A stretch of DNA of 64,000 nucleotides from Polyporus tsugae (Eukaryota > Basidiomycota > Agaricomycetes > Polyporales > Polyporaceae): NCBI GenBank assembly GCA_024305745.1, contig JAHRBS010000007.1, positions 2,232,001-2,296,000 of the forward strand, given 5' to 3'. The number at the start of each line of letters is the position of its first letter. Positions within the stretch are counted from its first letter, which is position 1. Position numbers and translations under genes: made by a program. Shown in pieces: positions 11,111 to 21,173 of this stretch. The notes below the pieces were generated by a model, which was not told the origin of the DNA, ran no database searches, and saw only the letters and a program-made list of their open reading frames with translations.

Positions 11111-12248
11111 ATGTCTCGACCAGAGTTGGTAGCGCCGCCCGAGATTGTACGCAGCCATATCCCAATATTGACTGAACAGCACTCGAAGCTCACCTCTGAT
11201 CTCGCGCAGTACTATGGGGACATCGAAGCCAAAAAGTACACCAACAAGTGCGTCGATCCTCTGCGCCCCCCCCCCCCCCCCCCCTGCGACGGGCATGAAT
11301 GACCGCGACCCAGCTCTCGCATACAACAGATCCAGGCGGACATGACCTACCGAGCACTGGAGCTCCTCAACCTCCCTCCGGACGAGCCCGCCTTCCTCCT
11401 TGACATTGGATGCGGCTCAGGATTGTCGGGGGAAATCCTGGACGAAGAGGGTCATCTGTGGGTGGGGGTGGATATTGCTCCCAGTATGCTCGGTGAGTCT
11501 TTCAGTCTCCCAGGTCCGTGCGATCCTTGAACCTCTTGAAGAGGTCGCACTGGAGCGAGAAGTGGAGGGCGATCTGTTCCTCCAAGACATCGGCCAGGGC
11601 TTCGGCTTTCGGCCAGGGAGCTTCGACGGTGCTATTAGGTGTGTCCTTCTCGTGTATGTATTAAAACGACGTTTTAACACCCGTTCCGCTTAGTGTTTCC
11701 GTGTTGCAATGGCTACTGAACGCCGAAACCTCACATCCAACCTCGTCCCCACCCCACCGCCTCACTCGCTTTTTCACGACCCTTCACGCCGCCCTCAAGA
11801 ACCCATCACGAGCCATACTCCAGTTCTACCCTACATCTGACGACCAGATCCAGCTGATCACGTCCATCGCACAAAAAGCCGGCTTTGGCGGAGGCCTCGT
11901 TGTCGACTACCCCAACTCTAAGAAGGCAAGGAAAGTCTTCCTATGTTTGTTTGTTGGGGGCGGCAGAGGAGCGCAACAGGTGCCGAAGGGGCTGGAAGGC
12001 GAGGAGGAGGATGAAGGCAGGGTCCAATTCGAGAAGCGGAGGGAACGGCTAAAGACGAGGAGCGGTGTGAAGCGGAAGAACATCAAGGACAAGGATTGGA
12101 TATTAAAGAAAAAAGAGGTGCGTTCGCCCTTGCGGATATCCGTTTCGCTCAAATTCATTTTTATCGCCAGCTCTACCGTCAACGAGGGAAGGAGAGTGTG
12201 CCCAATGACTCAAAATATACTGGCCGCAAGCGGAAGCCGGTCTTCTAA
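11111..12248 (+). CDS. BUD23: 18S rRNA (guanine-N7)-methyltransferase Bud23
   Basis: SAM-dependent methyltransferase that, with Trm112, makes the N7-methylguanosine in the 18S rRNA decoding region during 40S maturation. Six exons (11111-11146, 11210-11247, 11314-11492, 11542-11638, 11694-12117, 12171-12248) close to 283 aa. Seen: [12 protein letters not shown] joined to [11 protein letters not shown], then [18 protein letters not shown]. Motif I is [15 protein letters not shown] and motif II is [27 protein letters not shown] and RAILQFYP follow. The lysine-rich C-terminus [18 protein letters not shown] is the Bud23-specific WBS22-type domain. Intron 2 contains a run of 19 C. An upstream in-frame extension is A/S-rich and is rejected in favour of the MSRPE start. 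Confidence 0.96.
11266..11284 (+). repeat. C19 homopolymer in BUD23 intron 2
   Basis: Nineteen consecutive C residues sit in the 66-nt second intron of BUD23, between the donor at 11248 and the acceptor ending at 11313. Such a run is prone to length polymorphism and to sequencing error; being intronic it does not affect the protein frame. Confidence 0.9.
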
Positions 12249-12353
12249 GCTCGCTTTCGCGCACCATCGGTCGCCCCATATTTCACGCGCATTTTGTAGC
12301 AACACTTCTAACTTATTACCGCAAGGAAGGTCTAATAGATTGTATCTGTACTT

Positions 12354-14042
12354 TTACTGCACCTGCGCCGGAGGCTGTCTCGCTACGAACAGTGTCCGCA
12401 CGTCCCTGACCGCCTCGCGCGCATCGCTCCGAATGAAAAGGCCCTGGAGCGCAGCCATGCTTATCCTCCTTCCCTCTATCGTTTCCTGTTCCACCAGCCG
12501 CTCCATCTCGCTCGCCATCTCGCGCAATTGTGCTTCAGGGACACGTTCCCAGCCTTCTTCTGCTTGCTCCCGTTTCTCCTGGGCGACAACTCCAGACTCG
12601 CCCTCGGCGCTGGTGTCCCTGCCGTAGAACCGCTCGAATAGCCGGCGCGCCTGCTTCGGCGACGCATCGTCGATGAGCATGGCGAGATCGACGCGACCCG
12701 GGCGGATGATGGCGGGGTCGAGCCGCTCCGGATGGTTCGTCGTCATGAAGATAATGCGCTCCTCGCCCGACGCGACGCCGTCGAGCGCGTTGAGGAAGCC
12801 TGAGAACGTCACAGAGGACTGATATCCGTCCTCGCTCGTCTGAATGCGCTTGTTGAAGGCGGCATCGATGTCCTCGATGAGGATGAAGGAGCGCTCGGGG
12901 GTGTTGGAGAGGAGGTGGATGAGCTTGTCGTCGGCGAGGCCGCGCTCGGATAGATTGAGGACGCAGATGTCGTAGTTGAGCGCGCCGGCGAGGGCTTGGA
13001 TGTAGGAAGATTTGCCCGAGCCCGGCGGCCCGTGGAGGAGGTAGCCGCGGCGATAAGGTATGCCTACGCTTGGCTGTCAGCACGGCAGTCAGAACTATGG
13101 ATGTTACGTGGACACAGACCTCGGTCGGCGTACCATTGCCGTCGTTCTAGGAAGGCTTTGACGTCCGCTTCGATCTTCTCCGACGCACCTTCCTCAAGAA
13201 CGACACTTCGAAGCGGACGTTTCCGTCTCGGCTGGCCGAACGGTTTCCACTCGATGCCCCATGGGATATTGACGACCAGTTTGCCCTCCTGTCCACGCAT
13301 GGCCATATCGCGCGCCTCAGCAAGCAAATTAGTGAACACGCCTCGGTCTCTTGAGAGTGTCGTGATTGTGATCGTCTCCCAAGGCATTCCTGTCATGAGG
13401 TTCGGGGACTTGGTCTCCCTCTCCCGCTTCACCTGCATCCACACGCTCTTGTACCGCAAATAATGCGTGCCGGGCGCAGCGACAAGCTTGAATAGCACTG
13501 ACGCACTGCCGTTCTTGCGCTGCTCCTGGAACGTCTGCACGCCGAGCTGGTGACTTCGCATCCACGGCGTCGAGGACCGGAACAGACCGGACCAAGGAGC
13601 GGCGCCGGCGTGCGTGCGCGCAGATTGGACCGACATCCAGGCAAGGAAGTAGTCGTACGCGGGGTCCTTGTTATTCATCTCTAGCGAGACGAGCATTTGG
13701 CGGCGGAGGGCGGTCGCTCCGAGCATACTGCCCTGGCGGAGGAAGGTCAAGAAGACGCCGACACCCTGGTGAGGGGGACATCTCTTGAGGAAATAAAGTT
13801 TATCGACTATGAAAGAGGGCGCACCATAATGCCGAACCCAGCCTGAAAGTAGGGACTATGCTTCATGGCATCTCTTCAGTGATTTGACGAGATGACAGGC
13901 AGGACGAGACGCACTTGTCACTAAGCAGTCCGGAGATGAATGAGCTACCATCCTTGCCAGCAAGCACAGGCGGTGTGGCTGCAGCCGGGGAGACATTCGA
14001 AGCGATATGCTCGACGCTCGGCCCTGGGTTTGCTTGTTGCAT
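12354..14042 (-). CDS. BCS1: Mitochondrial AAA ATPase Bcs1 (Rieske protein translocase)
   Basis: Inner-membrane AAA protein that moves the folded Rieske Fe-S protein across the inner membrane into complex III. Four exons (14042-13915, 13855-13825, 13765-13120, 13063-12354) close to 504 aa; the second is only 31 nt. The N-terminus has [34 protein letters not shown], the membrane segment of the BCS1_N domain. The ATPase domain has Walker [10 protein letters not shown], Walker [12 protein letters not shown] and the [23 protein letters not shown]. The C-terminal lid ends after residue 504 with PPAQVQ. No cleavable presequence is apparent, as known for Bcs1. The stop lies about 105 bp from the convergent BUD23 stop. 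Confidence 0.95.
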
Positions 14043-14376
14043 TGCGATGCCACTTCACAAGGCAATCCTTGAGCAGTTGAAATAGACTTGGTGACGGCTA
14101 TGTGCGACCTGCAAGCGGCCGGCAGTATGTTACCGTCCCTAGCAAGGGTTGTGACAAGTCAACAAGAAGCGGAGACAAAGGAAGAGGTGGTAGATGGTGG
14201 CAGAGCGGAGAGAGATGGCGTCAACGCGCTTCGAGTCAACGGACGCGTCAAGAGGCGGTATTTCCAGAAAAGGGAATGCACGCGGAGGTCATTTGTTGGA
14301 CGCGCCTGGGCGGTTGAAGGCGCGCGTTTTTCATCTCTCCCCCTCGAGCTTCCCCGCCACTCCCTCGCAAACACCC

Positions 14377-16471
14377 ATGGCACAACGGCACGCTAACGTC
14401 GCCGAGGCTTACGCCGTACTCGGCCTTGAGCAGGTGCGTATATCTGGCAGGCTACTCCGGCGCTGAATGAAGAGAATCCCGGTAATCCCGGAACAGGACG
14501 CGTCGCTCGAAGCCGTCAAGTCGGCGTACAAGCAGGTGAGGCCCGTGTTACTCCGCATATATTGCCTTTGTCTGACCGCATCTTGCTTTTACTATAGCTT
14601 GCCCTCAAAACGCACCCAGACAAGAATCCAGGAGATGCGGACGCCACCGCCCAGTTCCAGAAAGTCAGCCAGGCGTACAATGCCCTCGTGAAACACCTCG
14701 ACCGCGCGTCTGCGCCATCCCACACCCATTCCCACAGTCACTACCATCCGTTTGGGTATGAAGACGGGGACTATGACGACGACGACGACGACGACGACTA
14801 TGGCTACGACGATGACGAGCTCTACGAGGACGCGTATGAGGAGATGGAATTCTATAGGTTTGTTTCATCGAACGAATGCCATTGCCCCACAACAAACTGA
14901 CACAAATTCGCCAACTAGATACCTGTTTGAAGAACTTCTGAGAGGACGCGCAAGTCGGTTCGCGCACGCCCGTAAGTCCACCAGATGACTCGTGCTCCGA
15001 GCTTTCTTCCAAAAATCAATCATCCAGAGTACCATCGGGAGCATCCTCATCATCAACACTTCCGGCGTCCTCCAAGTCCCCCTGAGACCCCCGAACAATA
15101 TTCCGCCCGTCTACGCAAGCAAGTGGAGGAGCAGGAGAAGGCGGCGGAGCGTCGTGCTCGCGAGGAAGCCAACCACAGGGCAAACCAAGAGATGGAACGC
15201 GAACAGGGTATGCCAACGATCCTCCGCGCATATTCTCACCACATCGATCTGACTGTCCTGCACTCAGAGCGTCGCGAAGCTCAGAAACGGCAACGCGAAA
15301 AAGCTTCAGCCAAGAAGGCCTCAGCGGAGGCTTCCCGCAAGACTGCAGAGGAGAAAGTGCGGGCAAAGCAGGAGCAAATGCAGACCCTTCGTTCCCAAAT
15401 CTTCGCTGCTGCGCGGAAGCAGGATGCCGTAACTGTCAGGAAGGGCGTTTGGGAACAGAACGTGGACGCTGCTGGTGGTGAGATCCGCCAGGGCTCTGAG
15501 GCTTTTGTGAAGAGTCGTCCTACGGATCCCAAGGAGACCCTGATGCACATCGCAGCAAAAAACGGCGATCTTGAGCTCGTGGAATGGTTGGGTAAATACA
15601 GTAAGCATTTCACTGCGTGTTACCTAGTTGATGGGTGACCCTGAACTTGCGTTGGCCAGGTGCGGATCCAGAAGAACGTGACGGCGAGGACATGACGGCG
15701 TTCCATGTTGCCCTGCACGGCGGTCATGTCAAGATAGTCAACCACTTCCTCGAAAACTACCCTCTAAGCGACTACGAAGACATATATCGCTCCCCTGAGT
15801 CCAAATCGAATCTTCGCCTCGCTTTGGATACCAAGGAGCCTGAGGTGGTCTGGCTGGTGCTCGACAAGAAGCTCTATACCCAAGCAGAACGGGATGCGGC
15901 TTGGGATATCGTTAAGGGCAAGAAGTTCAAGTCAAACATCTCACCCGCTGATAAATACGTCGAGTTCGTCAACCTCTTTGGCACATACGGCGGTTATTCT
16001 CTCCACGAGCCTGCGCCTGAGCCCGAGAGTTCTCCCATCTCCGAATTCGCTACTCTCTCCATGGAGTCACCACATGTCAATGGCCTTGGAGCCGCTCAGC
16101 AGAACGGGAACCGCCGCCCCCGCCCAACTGTCCAAGTCGATAACCGCCGCTCACATACTGCTTCGCCAGTGTCCGCCATCTCCGAGAACGCCCAGCCACC
16201 TATGTCCTCGACCTCGACGAGCAGCCCGCGCGGTTTCCGTGGGCAACACAACCGCCGTGGCTCGTTCCGTCCGCATCAACCATTCCAAGGGCAGCAGCCC
16301 GCTCCATCTTCTCCGGTCGACCAGGGTACTTACGAACAGAATGGCGCATCTGGTCAGCAACAGTCCAATGGACATCGTGGCCGCGGTCGTGGTCATGGCC
16401 AATTTCGTGGTCGTGGTCGCGGAAGGGGTCGCGGGGAGTCGCCTGTGCATGCTGCGTCTGCCGCTGCTTGA
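14377..16471 (+). CDS. J-domain protein with ankyrin repeats and RGG tail
   Basis: Seven exons (14377-14433, 14497-14535, 14598-14857, 14919-14971, 15028-15207, 15268-15600, 15660-16471) close to 577 aa. The J domain (about residues 5-75) shows AEAYAVLGLEQ, an EAVKSAYKQLALKTHPDKN segment with the HPD tripeptide, and FQKVSQAYNAL, so it should stimulate an Hsp70 ATPase. A His/Asp tract follows, including eight Asp from GAC codons, then a long charged coiled coil (about residues 135-250). Ankyrin-like units follow (TLMHIAAKNGDLELVEWLG; DMTAFHVALHGGHVKIVNHFL). The C-terminus is N/Q/S-rich and ends in GRGRGHGQFRGRGRGRGRGE, an RNA-binding-type RGG tail. There is no zinc-finger or G/F region, so this is a class C J protein. 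The specific client is unknown. It is transcribed towards the AsnRS gene. Confidence 0.88.
14775..14798 (+). repeat. (GAC)8 codon repeat
   Basis: Eight perfect GAC triplets inside the J-protein coding sequence give an Asp8 run within a longer Asp/Tyr-rich acidic stretch. The repeat may vary in copy number without breaking frame. Confidence 0.85.
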
Positions 16472-16962
16472 ATGTTGTCGGCCATTGCTCTCTCAGATCC
16501 CTTTGATCGCCCTCCAAACCCTGCTGTCCATTTTCAAACCATTCTGTGAACTCTCCACCTCCTTATCATGGCACTGTATATTCCGTGTTCTCTTGGCATC
16601 CCCCATCCCCTCAGTCACCCAACTCCGTACTCATGTTGTTTCATATTTCCTTAGCTTGTGCATTGAGATCTGCGTCGCATCCCGTGCATGTATTGTGTCC
16701 TACATTCACCAGCACCATAGCCTTAGACTGCATCACCACTCCGCATTTGATCAGTCCCTGCAAATACGTGCATTGCTACTTCACTGTACCATACACCCTT
16801 GACAGTTTGTCTGTAGTTATTCTACCAGCTCTGGTCTCTTAATGGCATCTTAAGGACTCAGTCCTCCGTGATTCTTGATCCTCGCCTCTCGTTCGAGTTG
16901 ATGCAAGCAGAAACCCTCGGAGTGAGAGGAGAAAAGAGGTCTATTACGACTCGAGCTGAGTA
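16472..16962. other. Convergent 3' intergenic region
   Basis: About 490 bp between the stops of the J-domain gene and the AsnRS gene. C/T-rich, with no supported gene; probably the 3' UTRs of both. Confidence 0.5.
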
Positions 16963-18576
16963 CTACACGAGCATTCTACCCGCCCACCGCGGCATCGCTA
17001 TGCACTCCCGCACGCTCTCGATGCCGCTTATCCAACTAGTCAACCTCTCAAAGCCCAGCCCGAACCCCCCATGCGGCGCCCCACCGTACTTTCTCAACTC
17101 CAGATACCACTCATAGTCCGCCTTGTCCAGCCCATGCCTCTCAATTGCATCCTCAAGAAGGGCCGCCCGCTCCTCGCGCAGCGACCCGCCTACGAGCTCC
17201 CCAATCCCGGGCACGAGCATATCGAAACAAGCCACGGTCTGCCTGCCGGGCGCGCACCCGTCGTTCATGCGCATGTAGAACGGCTTCATGGACGCGGGGT
17301 AGTCCGTGACGAAGAGGGGCCCGCGGACGTACTCGTCCGCGAGCCAGCGCTCGTGCTCGCTCTGCAGGCCGCTGCCCCATTCGGGCGGGAAGACGAACGC
17401 GCCGGTCTTGGCCTGGTGCTTGGAGAGTATGTCGACCGCCTCGGTGTAGGTGAGCCGCGTCCAGGACTGAGGTGCCTCGGCGTAGGACTGGAGCGCCTCG
17501 CGCTGCCCCTGGGCGACTTCGGCCGGCTGTGATTTCCAGAGGGCGTCCATGTCTGGGCTGGCGGCGTGTGTGCGGAGGACGTGCCGGATGGCGTTCTCGA
17601 CGACGGTACAGAGCTCGTCGAGGGAGGAGGTGAACGCCCATTCAGCTTCGAGCATCCAGAACTCGGCGAGGTGCCGTGAGGTCTGGGAACGTTCTGCGCG
17701 GAAACACGGGGAGAGGGTATAAACGCGCGAGATGGCGGTCGCGACGGCTTCGAGGTGGAGTTGGGAGGAAACGGTGAGGTACGCAGGATGATTGAAGTAC
17801 TCGGAGGGTTTTTCGGGGGACGATGATGGAGCTGTGGATGAGGGGGAAATGTCTGTACTTGAGGGCGTGATGCGGAAGGTTTCGCCCGCCCCTTCGCAGT
17901 CATTAGAGGTGATTATGGGGGTATGTATATGTACGAAGCCATTATCCTGCGCGGAATGAGTTTGAAGTACTGACGGGGAAGAAGACGGACTCACTCCAAA
18001 GTAATTATGGATAGCTCTAGTCGTCGAATCACGTAGCCGTAGCATTGCACCGATCTCTCGCGTTCGCGCACGGAGGTGGCAGTAGTCCCGAAGGTACTCG
18101 ACCGTCAGGGCCTGCTTCTGCATCGGATATGTCTACATGGGATCAGCTGCCGATTTGCGTTGTTATGTCGGCTACGCGACGTACCTCTGGGTCACATCCT
18201 CCAAGTACCTCCGCATCCGCTACCTTGAGCTCCTTCGTCTGACCCGCACCCGCACTGTCTACCAGCTCTCCGCATAACCTGACACTCGCGCCATTGGTCA
18301 ACCTAACCAATATGTCAATTAGCACAATTCTTGACGGATGACCTGCGACGAGACGTACTGTTTTGCGAGGTTTACGTCTGTGAATACAGCTTGGAGACCT
18401 GACTCGGAGGACCCATCGGAAATTATCGCGAACGCGACTTTCTTCTGTCTCCGGATGGACTTTACCCAGCCATTGACTTGCACTGCGGGCGAATGCGTAC
18501 GTGGGGGTTGGGTGAGGAGCTGACGGATGGTTAGTGGGAGGGAGTTGCTGGTAGACAGGAACCGGCGAGCGAGCAT
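16963..18576 (-). CDS. Asparaginyl-tRNA synthetase, mitochondrial
   Basis: Class IIb synthetase that charges tRNA-Asn in mitochondria (yeast Slm5 type). Exon 1 starts at 18576 with MLARRFLSTSNSLPL, a plausible targeting sequence. It is followed by the OB-fold anticodon-binding domain (VQVNGWVKSIRRQKKVAFAI, LQAVFTD, ASVRLCGELV). A short exon gives TYPMQKQALTVEYLRDYCHL and the AMLRLRDSTTRAIHNYF helix. The catalytic part has motif 1 region FVHIHTPIITSNDCEGAGETF, motif 2 CFRAERSQTSRHLAEFWMLE, LFVTDYPASMKPFYMR, and motif 3 GFGLGFERL. The SNDCEGAGE loop and absence of an N-terminal extension argue for AsnRS rather than AspRS, and the leader for the organellar enzyme. Its start lies 233 bp from a divergent orphan gene. 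Confidence 0.92.
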
Positions 18577-18809
18577 CGTCACCGTCCACCAGTGTTTGCG
18601 TAGCGCCCGCAGGGTGTATTCGAGCTGTTCCAAGAATGGCAGGTGGTGTATTCACCAGCGTCTGAGTCACTGCAGCCATGTCCATGATGTCAGTCCGTCG
18701 CCACGACACACTTAAGTATGTACATGCTGTCCAGCAGATCTTGTCGCACTGCTCCTCTCTTTGACTCGTAGCCCACGCCCCTTCATCCCTTTTCACCAAC
18801 CCTACTATC

Positions 18810-19311
18810 ATGACGGAGTCCTTCGGCTCTCAGAGCGATAAAAAAACTGCATCCAAGAAGGTGTCCATTGACACTGGGATCCTCGTTCCTCCCCAAGAGG
18901 AGAAGTCGGTCCCAAAACCGCCGGCCAAGCGGGACTTGAGCTGGCTACTTCCTCCGCAGGAAGAGATGATCGATGTTGCTCGTGCTCGTGGAGAAAAAGG
19001 TGGGTTTCTGAGATCTACAGTCGATTGAGATGCTGATTCGAATTCGCACCAGCTCGTATCGACAGCAGTACGTCAAGTCGTTCAGATCGGGCTCACCTGC
19101 TTGACTCATGCATGACCTTCATCTCTTAGTTGTTGACCGTTTGGAAGAGCGGATCAACAAACATCAAATTGAGTATACTCCTCCGAGGACCGTTGACGAG
19201 ATGGCAGAGCAGCAAGTTTTAAGAGGCGCAGTATTCAGTGGCGTTGCTGGTGTGACCGGGGAGGATTTTTGTATCGTCGAGAGGCACCATCTTGTGCGAC
19301 GGAAAACGTAG
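18810..19311 (+). CDS. Small hypothetical protein (128 aa) with a 15-nt exon
   Basis: I do not recognise the family. Three exons (18810-18999, 19053-19067, 19130-19311) close to 128 aa; the middle exon is 15 nt (CTCGTATCGACAGCA) and is needed to keep frame between RGEK and VDRLEERINKHQ. The N-terminal half is K/P-rich and probably disordered, with two similar LxPPQEE motifs (LVPPQEEKS, LLPPQEEMI). A short helix with VDRLEERINKHQIEY follows, and the C-terminus is EDFCIVERHHLVRRKT. No signal peptide or membrane segment is visible. It is divergent from AsnRS with 233 bp between starts and lies 335 bp before LUC7. The repeated LxPPQEE motif and the [12 protein letters not shown] microexon support a real gene. 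Confidence 0.7.
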
Positions 19312-19646
19312 GGCGTGCATAGCATAACGGGTATGAAGTGTCTTAAACCTGTACAACATCCTGCAGTGGAATATCATTCGTTGTATTACCATCCTCCTAG
19401 CCAGTATTAATATTCCTACTTGGAAATTACTCCCACCTGGCATTGGTGTGTGGCGATCATGGGTGTCCTCCGAATCCCGGATAGAAGGGTTTCCAGGGTC
19501 CTCAGCGTCTTTGTGCGTAGCGGGGCAAACAAATGTAAACCCGGACTTGGTGGCGAACCATCTGGGCTGTTGCTGTTACTTACATACACGCAGGCTACTC
19601 CTACGATCCCCTTCCTCATCCTTGCTTGTTCTATTCTTCCGTCACC

Positions 19647-20916
19647 ATGGGTCGTCTTGCTGAGATGCAGAGGAAGCACCTCGAGGTGTGTATGCATGTC
19701 CCGTCGCCCATGCATAATGCTTACCCTGCCTCACAAGCAAATGATGGGTCCCGAGGCTATGGGTGTGTCCAATGCGAACCTTCACTGGTCGGACGAGAAA
19801 GTATGCAGGAACTTCCTGTGCGGAACGTGTCCCCATACCCTCTTCACCAACACAGTGAGTGACCCCTTTCAGCAAACGCATTCCTCGCCGACACAGCGTG
19901 TTGTAGAAAATGGACCTCGGCGCATGCCCCAAGTCGCACACCGAACGTCTGAAGACCGAGTTCCTCGCCGCGCGCGAGGCGACCCCAACCGACCCCGTCT
20001 TCGCGCGCTTCCAGACCGAGTACGAGTCCAACATCTTCGCGTTCGTGGACGAGTGCGACCGGAGGATCCGTGCTGCGCACCGGAGGCTGGAGAAGACTCC
20101 CGAGGAGAACGCAAAGACGACCAACTTGGTGCGTCCCATACCCGTTATTCTTTGATTTTGAGATCGCTGACTTGTGGCAGATGAGGGAAATTGCTGAAAT
20201 TGAGTTGGCCATCCAAGGTGGCACGGAGAAGATCGAGACGCTAGGTGAGCAAGGCAAGGTGGACGAGTCGATGCGAGAGATGGCCGCCATCGAGGCTTTG
20301 AAGAGTGAGAAGGCGGACAAGGAGGTGCGTAAATAGCTCTTCTTTGGATGTGCATGCATGACGTTGACGGCACCCTAGCGTGAGTTGCAACAACTCACCG
20401 ACACGTCCGGAGCGTCCGGCCACCAAAAGCTTCGCGTCTGCGACGTTTGCGGCGCGTACCTCTCCGTCCTCGACTCTGATCGTCGTCTCGCCGACCATTT
20501 CGGTGGCAAGGTACGACGTCCCTTTGCTGTGTGCCACTGCGGCAATGGTTGTGCTAACGCCGATCCCTTGCACGGGATTGTAGATGCACCTGGGTTACCA
20601 CGAGTTGCGAAACATGTTGATCAAGTTCAAGGAGGACCGTGACAAGCGCAAGATGGGTCCTCCCTCCAGCATACCCTCAGGTGACGGCACCCCTGCACCA
20701 GGCGGACCCCCGCGCGGCGAGTACCGTTCGTCGCGAGACGAGTACCGCGAGCGTGATCGGGGCTACGGCGACCGCGGAGGATATTCGCGTCATGAGTGAG
20801 CGTTGAAGTTGTGTGTTGTGTGACGAGATGGCTGACGATGCGTGTAATGCGTGCTTTTGCGTTGCAGGGACAGGAGGCGCGAGCGGTCCCGTTCACCCGG
20901 AAGGCGGAGATACTGA
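19647..20916 (+). CDS. LUC7: U1 snRNP-associated protein Luc7
   Basis: Component of the U1 snRNP that stabilises U1 at 5' splice sites. Seven exons (19647-19685, 19738-19854, 19907-20128, 20181-20324, 20379-20510, 20584-20795, 20868-20916) close to 304 aa. Seen: LAEMQRKHLE/QMMGPEAMG; zinc finger 1 with VCRNFLCGTCPHTLF and DLGACPKSH (CCCH); a coiled coil with RRIRAAHRRL and MREIAEIELAIQGG; zinc finger 2 with LRVCDVCGAYLSV, DHFGGK and MHLGYHELR (CCHH). The tail is R/D/Y-rich and the last exon adds RRRERSRSPGRRRY, a short RS domain. The start MGRLAEMQ matches the family start. Confidence 0.96.
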
Positions 20917-21173
20917 AGATGACGATCGCGAATGGGTGTGTTACTTCCGTGCCCGTGCCGGCCTCTGTTTGTTGCCGCTATTGTTAGTGTATTGTAATCC
21001 TACTTGCCTTACGTCCCTTCTCTTTCACCTTCCCCGTACACTCGGCTCAGAGGTACGTTCAGAGAGGGTGGAATGCAGACTATGGAAAGCAACACGATAG
21101 CGGTGCGTGCGGCGATGTACAAAGCGACGACTACAATGTGTAATAATGTCCCGTTTCCACAAGTTTCCATAGA

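Noticed and set aside
16151..16517. Minus-strand frames opposite the RGG tail of the J protein
   Set aside because: The repetitive Gly/Arg codons open all frames; the plus-strand reading continues the J-protein exon and ends in a proper RGG tail.
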